Shown here: positions 11,941-26,600 of the stretch, in pieces
How the letters are laid out: each line of letters begins with the position of its first letter
Numbering within the stretch: position 1 is the stretch's first letter
DNA from: Wuchereria bancrofti
Lineage: Eukaryota > Nematoda > Chromadorea > Rhabditida > Onchocercidae
DNA: 64,000 bases
NCBI GenBank assembly: GCA_005281725.1
Contig: SSBO01000009.1
Location: forward strand, 8,883,831 to 8,947,830
Direction: 5' to 3'
Program-made: the position numbers and the translations under genes
Notes under the pieces: model-generated
The model's input: only the letters and a program-made list of their open reading frames with translations
What the model was told of the DNA's origin: nothing
Database searches by the model: none

Positions 11941-13557
11941 CGTAGCGTACGCTGAAGTATCAAATCAGTACGTGATGAATGCTGCACAGGATGAGAAACA
12001 TTGTTCTGTCATTTCACTGATAAAGAACGGATATGAAATTTTCAAACAATTCGTCATCAAAAAACCGATACAAGCAGATAATGATAAGCTGGCTAGATCT
12101 GATGATAATATTCCTGCAACAATTAATGGTAATATTCTTGATATACATGACGATAATTGATAATGATGATGGTTGACAGTGATAATGAGGACTGATAATG
12201 ATGATGATTGATAATGGTGGTGACGATTGATATGATGATGGCGATTGATAATGGTGATGAGTGTGATGATGATAGTGGTGATGATGATGATAATTGATGG
12301 TGATAGTGATAACGATGGCTACTGGTGATGAGTGATGTTGATAATTGATGAATATGATTGGTGATAATGGCTGATAGTGGTAATAATGGTGATAATGATG
12401 ATGATTGATAATGGTGGTGACGATTGATATGATGATGGCGATTGATAATGGTGATGAGTGTGATGATTGATAGTGGTGATGATGATGATAATTGATGGTG
12501 ATAGTGATAACGATGGCTAGTGGTGATGAGTGATGTTGATAATTGATGAATATGATTGGTGATAATGGCTGATAATGGTGATTGATATGATGATTGATAG
12601 TGATATAGTTACAAGTTTTAATCTAATAGTTGCTTTTAAATCAAAGAATAATACTATAAATGCATTATTCATTTGTGGATAATGATTTACTAATTAACTT
12701 ATTTGCTGCTTGATTATACGTTCAGTATCCAATTTTAACTTTAAAAAAAGCTTAATTTTATGATTTGATATATTAAATGTATGGATCAAAATATAATTAA
12801 ATTTATTAAATGTGTAAACAGAATTGAATGGACCATTTTCAATCATTTGACATGTTAACCATGTTGTCAGTTTTTTGTTTTATACATTTTCTAAAAGATA
12901 ATTTTAAACATGGATTGTTTGTTTAGAATCAGATTTCATGGAGAATATTGAATCACAATTGGATTTTATATTCAGTATTGGATCACCACGAACAAATTTC
13001 TCATCACAAAATGTCAGCTCCACTGGTAATCAAGAAAATGATGACTTGATAATAACACCAGGTGTGGAAACAGGTTTGATTGATTAAAATATTGCAACAA
13101 TCACGATTTAAAAGATCTAAGAATTGCAAAACGTTGGAAGGAATAGTATATGACAGATCATTATATTTTGTCACCAAATTTACACTGAGATGATAAAAAA
13201 ATAAAAGAATTAGAGTAATAATATTAACAACCGAAATGATAAAAATAATATTGATAATACTAATAGTAATAATAATAGTGATAATGATAATAAAAATAAA
13301 ATGTTAATTAATAAAAACAACGGTAATGACTGTAATAAAGATGATAACCGTCATTGTTAAATGAGGTAGGTTTCTCAAGTACAAAAATTGCCATAAAAAG
13401 AATACAGGCAGACAGCGAAAGTACCTGGAAGGTCGAATTGAGGTCAACTAATACAAACAAAGATTATCATAAGATGGGACAGGATAAAAGTGACAGGAAT
13501 TTTATCTTTAAAGGTGATAATCGATCAAATGTGATGGAATTGCAGCAAATGATGTGA
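11941..13557 (+). CDS. Unidentified gene, three visible exons (5' end not found)
   Basis: Proposed exons: 11941-12128 (after AATATTTCAG, donor GTAATA), 12927-13073 (after GTTTAG, donor GTTTGA) and 13370-13557 (after GAGGTAG, stop TGA). All junctions are phase 1 and stay open, giving about 173 residues. Exon 1 starts with one spare base, so at least one upstream exon is missing. It reads VAYAEVSNQYVMNAAQDEKH and on through CSVISLIKNGYEIFKQF; exon 2 is Asn/Ser-rich (SPRTNFSSQNVSSTGNQEN); exon 3 is polar and basic (STWKVELRSTNTNKDYHKMG). I recognise no domain. The third exon has a weak acceptor and might be separate or decayed. If exon 1 is read through its donor, it stops at 12160. The product could be a fast-evolving or pseudogenised protein. 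Confidence 0.4.
12161..12605. repeat. GAT-rich minisatellite with ~197-bp higher-order repeat
   Basis: Imperfect GATGAT/GATAAT/GGTGAT units. At a larger scale, a block of about 197 bases is repeated almost exactly: the word ATGGTGGTGA lies at 12214 and again at 12411, and GTGATAATGGCTGATA at 12361 and 12559 (one base inserted between). One strand is strongly purine/T-biased. It lies inside the intron between the exons at 11941-12128 and 12927-13073. Confidence 0.9.
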
Positions 13558-16500
13558 CTAATAATAAATTAGAACGAAATTTAGCTAGTAAAGATGAAAC
13601 TGATAATTGATGATTGATCAAGTAAGGTGAAATTATATGAAGATGATAACATGATAAAGTAATGTGAAATTAATAATATCACTTCTGATAAATACGAAGT
13701 GATTACTAATATCACTAATATAATTTTTATGTTAGTAACGAAATATAATCTATCAATTTCACAAGTAATTAGTAGACAAAAATTTTTTCGATGTTCATTT
13801 TATTTATATTATATTATCATTTAAATAATTCAAATCGCCAAATGTTCTTCTATATAATTTCAATTTTTAAAAATACTATCATTACATTCTTTTCGAAATT
13901 ATTTAAATCAAATTTAAATATTTCAAAATAAATAAAGACTTAATCTTAGCTCAATTCTTTGTTACACTCATAAAAAATTTCCATGTTCACTTAGTTATTT
14001 TTGTTTTTTCTTTTCATAAATTTTATTTTATTTTTTAACCAGTTGGAAGCTATATCTGATAGATTATAGACACTTTCTTCGCTGCAAATCATCTTCCGTT
14101 CTTTTTTTTTTCCGGACTTTCACGATAATTTCTACATTTGCATTTTTTTGCTACTTTTTCTCATTCTGCCCACTTCTCTTTCTTTTTTTTTCTCACTCTT
14201 TCATGCCGTTAAATTTTTTTTGATTTTTTTCGTCCATTTTTTGTGTACAATGGCGAGAAAGAATCTTAGCTTAGCAAATATTAGTATAGATAAATTGGCT
14301 AATTCTATTGTTAAATTACTGTCCTTTTCTTTTTTTTTAAATTTAATTTCGTTCATCTTTTTGAATGAATTTTGCATAACATTTGATATCTTTTAAATAA
14401 TAAAAAGTAATCTTTTTCGTTGAGAACTAGTAAAAATTATAAACTCGATATAGAATTTTGATAAAAAATGTAATTCAATCATAAAATTAGAAATGATCAG
14501 TTGATTAATTGATATGTTCTATAATCAACCGAAGAATGCTATTCGCTATGATAAAAACAGGGAATTCAAAATCGAATTATGATTCAAATTCAAAAAAAAT
14601 TTTTACAATCAAATTGTAATCATGACAATGAAATCTTGAAAATGATAGCGAGATCAAATTAAGATTACTATTAGAAAATGAGCGCAATGAATTATATGCT
14701 AAAAGGAAAAACTAATTAGAAATAACAGTTATTAAAACAAAAACTTGATAATGATATTAATGATAAGTGCTGCTGAAAAATTAATATCAGTATTAATTAT
14801 AATGATAACGATCTTTTCACCATCTTATTTATGTTTGCACGAAATTTTAGACAGCTAAATCTTACAGAAGCAAAAAGAAAACAATGAGCGTGTAAATGTA
14901 TAACTTGGGGTTTTTTTTATTTTTATAATAAATGAAAATTAAAAACGAAGGATTTGAAAATACTTTCAATTTCTTCATACAACAATCGTTGTTACTGTTA
15001 ACATTGCTATTACTTATCATATTTATCATCATTCTTTCTTATCATTTCCTTTTTTCATTATCAATCATATAGCTTCTTGTAACATAAGAATATATGTTTT
15101 TGATAGAGGAAACGAAAGATAAAAACGAAATGCTTCGTATCGTTTTACTTTAATGTCCTTAAATTGTACTAATTAATTATTATAACATATGACAACTGTG
15201 CCCAACAAAACACAACTTTTCTTCAAACATTTTGCAATCAATGAATTAAGATAAAACGGTTGTGTGGGAATTAAATATGTACATATGTAAATATATTTTT
15301 CATTGCTATAAATTGCATTCGCTTTTTATTTGCCTTTTTTTTCTCAAATCACTAATCACCTGGAAGTGGAGGAAAGAAAAAATCTCAGAATATATTAATC
15401 GCATCCTGTCATTTTGCTTTTTTATCATCTATGTTCTCTTTGCTTATTAATTTCATTGATAATTTCTTATTCTTATTTTACTGTATTTTTAAATTTTAAA
15501 ATAAATGACTTTTCATTTACATTATGTAATATTAGTTTTTAAAAATTTTTTTGCAATAACAGAATATACAGCAAGTCTGTAATTATTTTTCATTTAATGT
15601 GTTATTAATTAGTCTCTTTTTACTCATCGTTTCAAGGTCATACGGTAAACCGTTTACCGTATTACTATTTTTCTCATCAGACTGTACGGTAAATACCATA
15701 TTCACTCAATGTATTTTACCGCGTCATTAATTTTCTCAACCATTTTATCATTAGTTTCTTCGTTACTGCATTAACTCATCATTAATGCTTAATCCCTTGA
15801 GGCATATTATAAATTTTTTTCTTTGGCCATATTTTTCAACCATCCTATTATTAGTTTTGTCATTACGGTATTATGTTTTACTGTAAATAATTTTTGTTGT
15901 TGTGCCATGAGCAATATTACTAAAAACAATGAGAGAGAGAGAAATACATAAGTTGATTTCATTCTGAAATTTTATTAAGTCTTCTTTCCTTTTATTGAGT
16001 ACTATAAATTTCTATTAAATTTTTTCATTAGATGTTGTCAAGAGACACTTCGAGACTTTCATATGATGATAAGAAGTACTTAAATTAATTCTAATAGGAT
16101 AATCCATTAAAATGGAATTCATCTTCATTTCTTCCTTTTCTTTTTATTTTTTCATTCTTCTATTTTTATTCTTTGCGTAATTCAACATAACTCAGCGTTC
16201 AAAGTAACAGCTAAAAATTGTATATGAAAAATTCTTTTTAAGAAAAGCAAAAAAAAAAACTTTTAAACTGCTTAAGAATCAATCAATGGATCAGTTTAAA
16301 ATGAATCTGATAAATTGATCACTTTTTATTTTTGTTCCTCTAAAAAAGACACCAAATAGAAAAAAAATTTTTCTCATTTAGCTCTCTTTTTCATTTATTT
16401 CAAACTCCATCTTTTTTCTTTCTTTTCTGTCTTGATGTTTGAGTCTTTTGAAATTTTAAATTCATTTTTTTTTTGAAAATCAGTATGAATAATTATGTTA

Positions 16501-17610
16501 TCTATTTAAAATATATTATAAATAAATATTTTTCCTATTTAAAATATATTATAACTCTTATTTCGTTTGTTTATTTGTTTGTTTTACTTAAATTCATTTT
16601 ATATTATCCTTTAATGTCAATATATTATGTTACATTATTGATAAGTTATTTCAAATTTTAAATATCGCTTGCTGTGGACTGTTTTTAAGCTCTATAATTA
16701 AACATGGAAGAATAATATTCGCATTATTTCAAACAATCTTTATATTTCAGTAAATTGAAAGCAATTCCATTGTCATTATAAATGTGAGTTTAAATAATTA
16801 CTAAAAATAAGTGCGATAATTTTCGTTTCATTTTTCTGCCGCAAAATTCAGGATAGTTTTTCTCCAAAAGCAAAGTTGTAAAAATTTTTATTTATTGCAA
16901 CCTTTGACATGTTTCGAAAATTAACAATTTAAATGTTCAATTAATCAAGAATACCGCAATAAAAATAATATCGGATATTTCGTTTGCAAAATGAAAGATA
17001 TATCAAGTTTTTTTTTTGACTTCCTAATTAATGAAACTTATACAATGGTTTCATCTATAATTTAGAATAATTTTTTCCATTTTTTAGCTATTGGATTTTC
17101 AATTTTTAGTAAAGATTTTATTAAGGCAACAAATTCAAAAGCGAATTAGAAATTTTAAATTCATTTCTTTTCATTTTTCCTTTCCCTCTAAATTGTATAC
17201 ATCTTTCTCCGCTTTTCTCCTACGTCTATTTGATATTAATTTCAACGGAAAGTGTAAAATTGTTCAGCTTTCCTTTATCAAATTAGTTTAAAAAATTAGC
17301 ATAATTTATTATTTAATTGAAAATTGGACGTATGCTTTAATTAAATGCTACGTGTTAATTTCATTTAAAGTCTTACAAATTAAAGAAAAATTATTTTTTT
17401 CAGTTTCAGTTTTATTTCTTCTAAATTTTTAGAGTAAATTTTTGTTAAGCGCTTACTTTACTATATTATCATAGTAGCATCTGTTGGGCCAATTTAAAAA
17501 AAAAAAACTATATTTTTACTTATTTTTAAAAACTGCAATTCTGATAATATACAGTTATGAAGAATTAATGTAATTTAATTTTATATCCATGCACTTATGC
17601 GCATATATAA
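13558..17610. other. Intergenic AT-rich DNA
   Basis: No supported gene. It contains a palindrome at 15640-15662, a short (GA)n tract near 15931-15942, and many T/C or A runs. Plus-strand ORFs at 14148, 15262, 16473 and 17091 are short and hydrophobic or low-complexity. An internal ATG at about 14250 (MARKNLSLANISIDKLANS) is briefly more protein-like but runs into poly-F and has no splice support. Confidence 0.55.
15640..15662. repeat. 23-bp near-perfect palindrome around CGGTAAAC
   Basis: ATACGGTAAAC (15640-15650), one central C, then GTTTACCGTAT (15652-15662): 11-base arms. The core word TACGGTAAA recurs at 15685-15693, and TTTTACCG at about 15714-15721. A dimeric protein-binding site or a decayed repeat end are both possible. 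Confidence 0.8.
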
Positions 17611-17620
17611 CAATTAGTAG
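17611..17620 (+). promoter_or_regulatory. Putative acceptor before the large gene's start
   Basis: CAATTAGTAG ends one base before the ATG at 17622. It could be a trans-splice acceptor, or a cis acceptor joining an unseen 5' exon. It favours 17622 over the ATG at 17589, which would lie before the acceptor. Confidence 0.3.
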
Positions 17621-17621
17621 G

Positions 17622-20600
17622 ATGTTTTCAAGAAGGCATTTGAAAATTCCTGAACAAAAACGGCAACAAAAACGGCGTCATCATCAACAACAACGACAGG
17701 AGCGCCAACAGCGACAAGAACAAAAGCAACAGCGACAAGAGCGCCAACAACAAAAGCAGCGATTACAATATCAACCGGAAAGATGTCAATTTCAACATTT
17801 GAAGCAGCTGAAAACGGTGACAACAAAAAAGGATAAAATTAATATTAGTTCAGGACGAATAAGTGAACGTCTAATAATACGTACGACTACGCCTACAGGT
17901 CAACGATTACGTTACGTTGTCACTCGACCATTTCTATCAGCTGAACCACCCCACTCTACTTCTACAAATTTCAACAAAAATTGCTCAACAGCAGCTAATA
18001 TTTTAACTCATCGAAAACCTTATCAATTATCTTCATCCATCAATGATAATTCATATAATTTCTTTAATCAAAACAATTATAAATTATTTACGGAAACATT
18101 ATCACCAAAAAATATTAATGCAAATAATGATAAAAGTAAAAGTGATGTAGAATTAATAAATTCAAATTATCATAATCAAAGCACTGATAAAAATAGCAAT
18201 AAAAATATCACTTTTTGCTCATTTGCACGACAATTTCGTGAAATGCAATCGATGAATTATGATGATTGTTTAAAAAAACCAAAATTAATATCACAATCTC
18301 ATTCAACTACTATTCTACCACAAATCTCATCAATTAATTCTGAAATAACAACTACAAATTGTTTAAATAATATTGACAAAAGTTCATTGCCAATAATCGA
18401 CAAAACTCGGCAAAAAGTTAGAAAATGTGGTGTTTTCTACGAACAAAAACAGTCGTTATCACCATTACTTATAAATGATAAAGGTATGTTTATTGATAAT
18501 AGTAAAATTGTAAACTTGTAAAAATAATGAAAAAAGAAAATTTTTAATCATTTTTCTTTAAAAAAAAATATGTTCATCTAATAATTAATTATTACTTATT
18601 GTTAGTAATTTTATCAATGAAATATTTCATTTTATTACAAATACACGCAAGTTCATTTATTAAATTTAACAATTATTTCTCTTAAAATTCAAACTGTTTC
18701 GTATAAATAATCTTTTCAATCTTTTTTCTACTTCTTATATTTGATCAATTCAATCAATATTGTTGTGATTTTCTTGAATTAATTTAAATTTTGATTATAT
18801 GTCTAAAGTGACCAGGCTCACTTTTTTTATTTCTTTCTTTGCTAATTTTAATAATAGAAAAATTTACTAATTACTAACTCATTAATTAACATAGTAACTA
18901 CAGCTATACCTCTCCATTGCTAGGTGCTTATTTACTTTGAACTTTTCTCTAACAAAAATAGTAATAAAAATAATATTAATAATAATAAATGAAATTGCTT
19001 TATCTATTCTATATAATTTTTAATCTGTTCCATTTATTAAATCAACAGATGTTGGCATATTTTAAGCACTGATTAATTAGCCATTGTTGAATTAACTTAT
19101 TCATATTCCAAATCATCAATTCATTAATTAGTCTATTTAGTTTATTCAAATTTCTAGCTGCTACCCATTCATACTATTCATTATTTTTTTAATTTTTGTG
19201 TCGAAGTATGATTGTCTGTAAAGCAAATTTCATGTTTTTTCATTTTTTTTTTTCTCGCAGCTTCAAATAAAACTTAGATTTATTGAATTGCTTAAGCTAA
19301 TAAACTATATAAAATAGGAATTGATTTAAATTCATATCAGAATATTGCATTAGTATTTTTTCAATTATATCATTCATATTTGTTACTTATTTCTTTTTTC
19401 TATAATGACCGCAATAGTTATAACATCAAAATTATTTCAAAAAATATGCAATTTTTTTTTAAACTTGAAAGCGATTTAAAAAAATGAACAAATTACGATA
19501 ATAAATAGCTATAATTTATGATAACATATGAAATTGTTTACTATTTTTAAATTCATATTAAATTCATGTATTGCAAAATTATTTTGTTAATTTATTGCAT
19601 TACTTTAAAATTCATTTAATTTGTGCTCTATTCTTCAATTTTAGCATTAATCAATTAGATTTTAATAATATTTCGAATAAAACAAATTCTATCAGTTAAT
19701 TGTAGGTAAAATGATAGATGGCTGGAAATTATTATTTTTAGTATATAAAATAAAATCATTAGATAGAGATTTTATTTATGCTAGAAATCATTTCGAGACT
19801 CCTTATTTAATTAATAAATTGACTAATTAATTAACTGTATTGGTTCAAATTAAAATAAAGGTTATAAATTAAGTGTTGCATTAAATTGTCATTTGTCAAG
19901 CATCATTTCATTTCTAGTAACTTTTGAAGGAATAAAATATTTCAATGTGTTAAATTGTAGAAATGCAGGGCAATGCATAATTAGTTTAAATGGATCCATT
20001 AGAAAGATGTTGTAATTAATGCTGAAAAATCATTTTAAAATATTTCCATATTAATTAATTTACTAATTACATTGATGCAAATTAGATGATACAATAAATT
20101 GCAATTCATCAATTAACGTTTTCATTAATAAATGTAAAATATAATTAACTTTTTCCTTCATGAAATATTAGTAAAGTTATTTTTAAAATGCATTTCTCTT
20201 TTTTTGCTTTTTTTTTGAAAAATAAATTAAACTTAATGAATTGCTAATTTTAAAAATTAAAAATAATTGAAAAGATGAAATTTTTTGTGTAAATTCAATT
20301 TGCCAGTTAATGTAAATGTTGCAAGGTAGTACTAATTAGGTAATAATAAGATACAATGCTAAAAAAAATTGCATACTTTTTCAAATAATTATATATCTTT
20401 TCCATTTCTGTACTTTAATTTATAAAATACTTATGATAACGAATTAAATTAATTATTGCTATTGAAGTACTTGAAATTTATGATAAACAACTAACCGTTA
20501 ATATTAAACTGAAACTGTTGTAATTGAATTAATACATTAATTATTTGCACTTAATTCGTATATTTTATTCATATGTATATTTTTGTATATTTTTAAGTTT

Positions 20601-23600
20601 AATGAATGGAACAATAATTAATAAATAGAAATGGAAATGGAAATTAATTTTACAATTGAAAAATAAAGTAAATTTATGCATATTTTAAGTGGAAAAAATT
20701 AGAATGAAATATTTCGTCTGAAATAATCATTCATTCATTCATTTTCTTTGCTTTTTCTTTTTTGGAAAAAAATAAGGAATTTTTCTTTGTGTACTACAAA
20801 ATAAAAAGAAAATAAGATTCACATCAAGTTTTTTTTTTTTTTGCTTTGAAAAATAGCTTACAGTTAGTGTTTCATTTGATCTTTATTTTCAACAATAATT
20901 TTCCAATTTTTTAAAACCATTTTCTTAATTAAATTAGCAGCGTTTTTCTTATTTTTTGACAGCATTTTTATCAAAAAAAAAATAAATAAATAAATGTAAG
21001 TGCATTATTATTGAATGATATTTCGGAAAACAGGAAAAAAAGAAAAAAAAAATAGAAAATTAAATTCATTTTACTTCGACAAGAAAATAGGTTACAAAAT
21101 GAGTGATATAAAATTGGTAAAAGAAAAAGAAAGATAACCTAATATTCATATGAGTTATTATTGAGTAATATGAGTTATTAAGTCATTTATATGAGTTATT
21201 AAGTAATTGAGTAATTGTTGAGTAAGATTATTAGCATTGAATGATAAAAATATTGAAAATGACAAAAAAAACATTTCTATCAAGAAAGAAAAAAATGAAA
21301 TCTATTGTCACTGAAAATATAAGATAAAGAATACATTTAATAAAAGTTAAATAGAAAATTTTTTTAAAATACATCCAATATTTCATAATTCGAATATCGA
21401 ATAATCAAAGGATTGAAATAATTATTGAATTTTTGAAAAAATAAATTTTGCGTGTGGAAAAAAAACTTTTTCGTATGCAAATTGTGCTAATTTGTTTTTT
21501 TCTAATAGCGTAGTATTATTTATAAACAATATAAGAATAAAATAAATGTCAAAAAAAATTTTTAAATTTCGATTAAACATAAAAGTAAATGTGATGAAAA
21601 CTTAAGAATTTTATATAAAAAATTTCAATCAGCCTATTTTATTTAAATTATTTAAGCTTAAAAAGAAAGGTTGAAAGATAAAAGAAGAAAAGGAATATCA
21701 AATCTTTAAAAGTTTTATTTCTTTTTTTCCTTTTTCTCATTCTCACATTATAATATGGAAGAATTTTTTTTCCAACAAGAAAAATTATTGAAATAAATAT
21801 TTTAAAATTGATACTAATTAAGGCGAAAAGTGAATCAATTAGGAAAAAATTCAGTGAGTTTAATTTTTTAAATGAATAATTTGAACGATTAAATTTGGAT
21901 AATTTTTTCTTATAAATTATTCAGAACGAAAGAATTCAAAAAAAAAAAATTTTCTTCAGTTTTCTTTTTTCTAACCGATTTATTTTTTTATCCTTTGTTT
22001 TTTATTATGCAAATAAATTAGGAAATGAATAAATATTTTTTCTCAAAATTGGTAATTTTTTCCATTTCATTCAAATTTTTATCATACTTCGAAATATTTT
22101 AAAAAGTATTATTGCTTTAAAAAAATTGTTCGAAAATATCAGTTTTCAGAAATTAATTAAAATTCGAAGCGAAAATGAGGATAAAATATTACTGTAAAGC
22201 ATAACTTTGAAAACATTTTTTTAAATATTTTTTATCAATAATAGATTTTCTGCAAAATTAATTTTTAAACAACTTATTTTTCGTTTCATTTTTCCCTGTT
22301 TTTTCTTATATAAAAAAAATGAAAAAGAAATTGTGAATACTTTAACAATTTTAACAAATCTAAAATTTGTATTTTTTCAAAATCTTATCAATATATGCCT
22401 TCCAGTCTTTTTTATTTTGCCTAATTTTACTAATATCTAATCTTTCTTATCATTAATAGCTTTTCTCGAATATATCAGAAATAGTATTTTTTATTTTATA
22501 AAAATTAAAATGCTAAATAAACAATTGAAATGAGCTTAAAATAAATATTCTAGCAATGTGATAGTAATATGAATTATAATTAGTTGCACGGATTGTTAAA
22601 CTTAAAGCTTAATTTTTATGACGAAATAATTAAATAATCGAATAAATCGTTTCTTTTTAATTAATCAAAGATTTATGGTCAGGAAACAATGCTATTTCTA
22701 TTATAAATTTGAAAACGCAATTATAAAATTACATTAAAACATTAGACAAATTTATTATTTTATTAAAATTATTTGCTATAATTCCAAAAAAAAGAAAAAA
22801 TATTCAGAAGTGACTTTGGGATATTATTTCGTAATTATTTGAAAGAATGTTATTTCGAATAACTTTCCATTTTTTTTTTTTATTTAACAGTTTGCTTCTT
22901 TTTTTTTCTAATTTTTTTTATCAGACAAAAATTTTAATTTTTATTTTTGCATAAAAATATTTGAAAATATTTTCTTTTATATTAATCAAAAATTTAAGGT
23001 TAGGAAAACAATGTTATTTCTATTAAAAATTTGAAAATGCAATTTTAAAATTGTATTAAAACATTGGACATTTATTTTTATTTCATAATATTCTTATTTA
23101 GCAAATATTTATGTTTTGCTACAGAATTCCTAAAAAGCTTTTTTCTTATTTATTTTTTTTACTTTTTTTTGATTTCAAAAATTTATTGCTTTTTTATTTG
23201 AAAATTTATTATCGAAAAAAAAAAAATTGTTTTATAGCAAAAATAAAATCAGCAAACTAAAGAGAACAGTTATTCATTTTATTACCGACGATTTAAACAA
23301 AACAATTTTATCGTTTGCTTTTTTATTGGAAACTACAAGCAAACAATTAGGATTGCTGAAAATAGAAACTGTCATTGTAATAATTTGTGGGAAAGAAATC
23401 ATATCATTATTCAATTTTAATTTTAATTTGATAATTAACTAACAATTAATTGTTAATTACACAATTAATAATGTTGAAATGAAAATAATAGAGGAATATT
23501 TATAATCCCTGTTAATTAATTATTAATTATGCAGTTAATAATGAAAATGAGAAATAATAAATGAATATTTATAACAATGATAATGAAAGGAAGATAGTGA

Positions 23601-26600
23601 AAATATTTTTCTCATCATTATCATTTACAATAAGAATAATATCATCAATGATCTATCATTATTCTAATTCAAATATTCAAGGATTAAATATATTTTTTTA
23701 ATCAAACTTCTCTTAAATTTTAAGTTAAGTTGTCTCTTCATTTTATGATTATTTTTGATATCTAAATGACTTATCATCATCATAATTACTATTATTATCA
23801 TTATAGTGATAATGTTCTGGGAATTTAGAACATTTTGACGACTTGAAATTTAAATTGAATCCATCATAGATGTATTTCAGGAAATTTTTCCGATAGATAA
23901 AAATTTTTTCTGTTTTGTTTCGATTTTTTTTCACTGAATGATTTTTATACAAAAAACATCTGAAACAATTATGCCATGATATCAATTATACGTAAATAAG
24001 CGTAACAATCATTTAGTGACAAAAAAATTGAATAATTAATTTCAAATCTCAGATATAAAAACTATAAAAATTATATCAACAAATTAATTTTAGTCAAATT
24101 ATTACCTATCACATCATCCACATTTAATTATTCACTATTTAATGGTATAATTATGCTTTATGACTAGATCAAATTGCGCTTAATCAGATTATATTTAAAG
24201 TATATTCAAAATGCATTTTGATATGTTTGAAATAATCTCAATTAAATATAATTAAATTCTTTTTAAAATTTGAATAGTCGGAAATAATTATGTGAAAGCT
24301 ATTGTACGCGATCGATTTACTTTTAAATATATTCAAAATATAATTGAATATGCTTGAATTTAATTTCACTTTAGTATAGTTATGAGATTAGTTCAATTTG
24401 GATGTGTAAGAATTAATTACCTCTGAATAACACTGCTGGAATAACATTACCTAATTAATTTGAATATATAATATCTTTGCAATTAATTTCATTTAAATAT
24501 AAATGAACTGATTTAATTTGAGTACAACAAAACTAATTAAATTAAAATAAATTGAATTCGTGGAATACATCGAAATATATGCGCATATTAATTAGGATGA
24601 TAGTAGTTAAAAATGCAAGCAAATCATGCTGATTCATCATCATTTTATTATTTTTATTTCAATTTGAATTTTGTTCCTGCAAAATACAAAAGAAAACATT
24701 ACTGATATTGAATTACTGTAATGAGTTTGACCTAAATTTGAATTTCTAACAAAATGAATTATTTAATTAGTTGGTATGAGAATTTTGCCTAATTTTTGAA
24801 CTTTAAGATTTTAAATCAATTCAAATTCCTAATATTATTGTCAGAAAGAAGAAAAAAAAAATTGTAAAACTTACTATTTAACAATAATTTATGGCATTAA
24901 TTTTGTGATAAATGAGTACTTATACATATACTTTCTGGATGATTTGAAAATAATTAATGAATGAATGAAATAGATTAATCAAATAATTAATAGATAACTG
25001 AATAAATGTTCAAATAATTACTGGAATTATTCGTTTTTTCCTTGATACTTTTCTTGATTCTAAAATAAATAAAATTTATCAATCTATTTAGTTACTAATT
25101 CAACAATGTTCAAATTATGATACGTTAACTTTTATAATAAATTCCATTGAAACAATTCATTTTTTCTTGTGGGTTTCAAAGGATACTTTTCTTAAGCGAT
25201 TATGACATAAAGTTTTTATTTTTTATTATTTGCTATTTCTTTTTTGCAGAAAATAAATAATATTACATATAATTAATTGTTTACTTTATATTTCTATTCT
25301 TCCTAGCATATATAATAATAATAATAATAGTAATAATAACAATAATAATAATAATAGTAATAGTAATAATAATAATAAAAGAGTAAGAAAGTACGATCAA
25401 TTCAAATTTATCATATATCACTTTCTATTAATTTATTCATTCGCTTCAAAAATAGATAAGCACGAATGATTAACCAAAATGAAAAAGTAACAATGAATCT
25501 TAATTGAAATGAATAAGTATTAATGAACAATTAACATTATCATATGATATCATATCATTATCACACTTAAAATTATTATTATAACTCATTGAATATAATA
25601 AAATGATTACTATGTTCGTTATATTATATGTTACTGCTAATTTGTTGAAAACAAATTTATAGTAAAAAATTTCTTTTTTAGTTCCAAATTCCAATATAAA
25701 ATTTGTTTTTCAAATTATTACTGCTAATTTGATTTACAAAATGCAAGTCATAATTTGAAAATGTTATTGTAATTTAATTAATTAATGATTTTAAAAAGGA
25801 GAAAAAAACAAATGAACTGTAATAATGAAAATTCGCACATTTTTTATTTCATAAAATCGAATCGAATCGAATTATTTTAAATGACAAAATAATTGGTAGT
25901 CAAAGAAATAGCAATAAAATTAAATAATCACTAAATAATATAATGATTGATCATCAATAACAGTGGTAATAATTATAATTTAATGATGACAGAAATAATA
26001 ATAATAATAATAAATAAGTGATAATAGTAATGATAGTAGTAATAATAAATGTGGAAAAAATGTTTCTCAACTTAAAAAAATAATAATTAATTCCAGTAAT
26101 GAAGTAATTCAGCCGCTAACAGCGAATAAATTTGAGTAAATTTACTTAGTTTGAATAGTTAAATTATTTAATTAAATAAAAATAATAACGAATTAGTTCA
26201 TAACAATATACATATTAATAATTAATAGCAAATAAAAAAAGTAATAATTGATGATTGATGGTAATATTTCTCCATTTCACCGCTTCAGTAATATTTATGA
26301 CAATTATTATGTGATCGCAATAACTATGATAAAATCATTAATTAATCAACATAAATTATTTATTATTACTATTATTATTATTTATTATTATTATTGTTAT
26401 TATTGTTACTATTGTTATTATTATTATTTTTTTTTCCAATTCCCACTTAATTTCTTTTCTTTTTTTCTGTTTTCCTCTATTTTCATCCACACAAAACAGA
26501 TTTCATTCCTCCGTCTTTTCTTTTTCATCATTCCTCTTCATTTTCCATCATCTTTTCTATCTTTTCATCGCATTCCATCATCATCAATCCAGAACTCTTT

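Noticed and set aside
17614..17826. 70-codon minus-strand ORF rich in V and A
   Set aside because: It is the antisense of the Q/R-rich tract in exon 1 of the large gene.
23227..23442. 71-codon plus-strand ORF (ITDDLNKTILSFAFLLETTS) after a TTTATAG acceptor
   Set aside because: It would need a phase 2 partner, which the large gene's exon 1 (phase 1) is not; no domain. Kept only as a note in intron 1.
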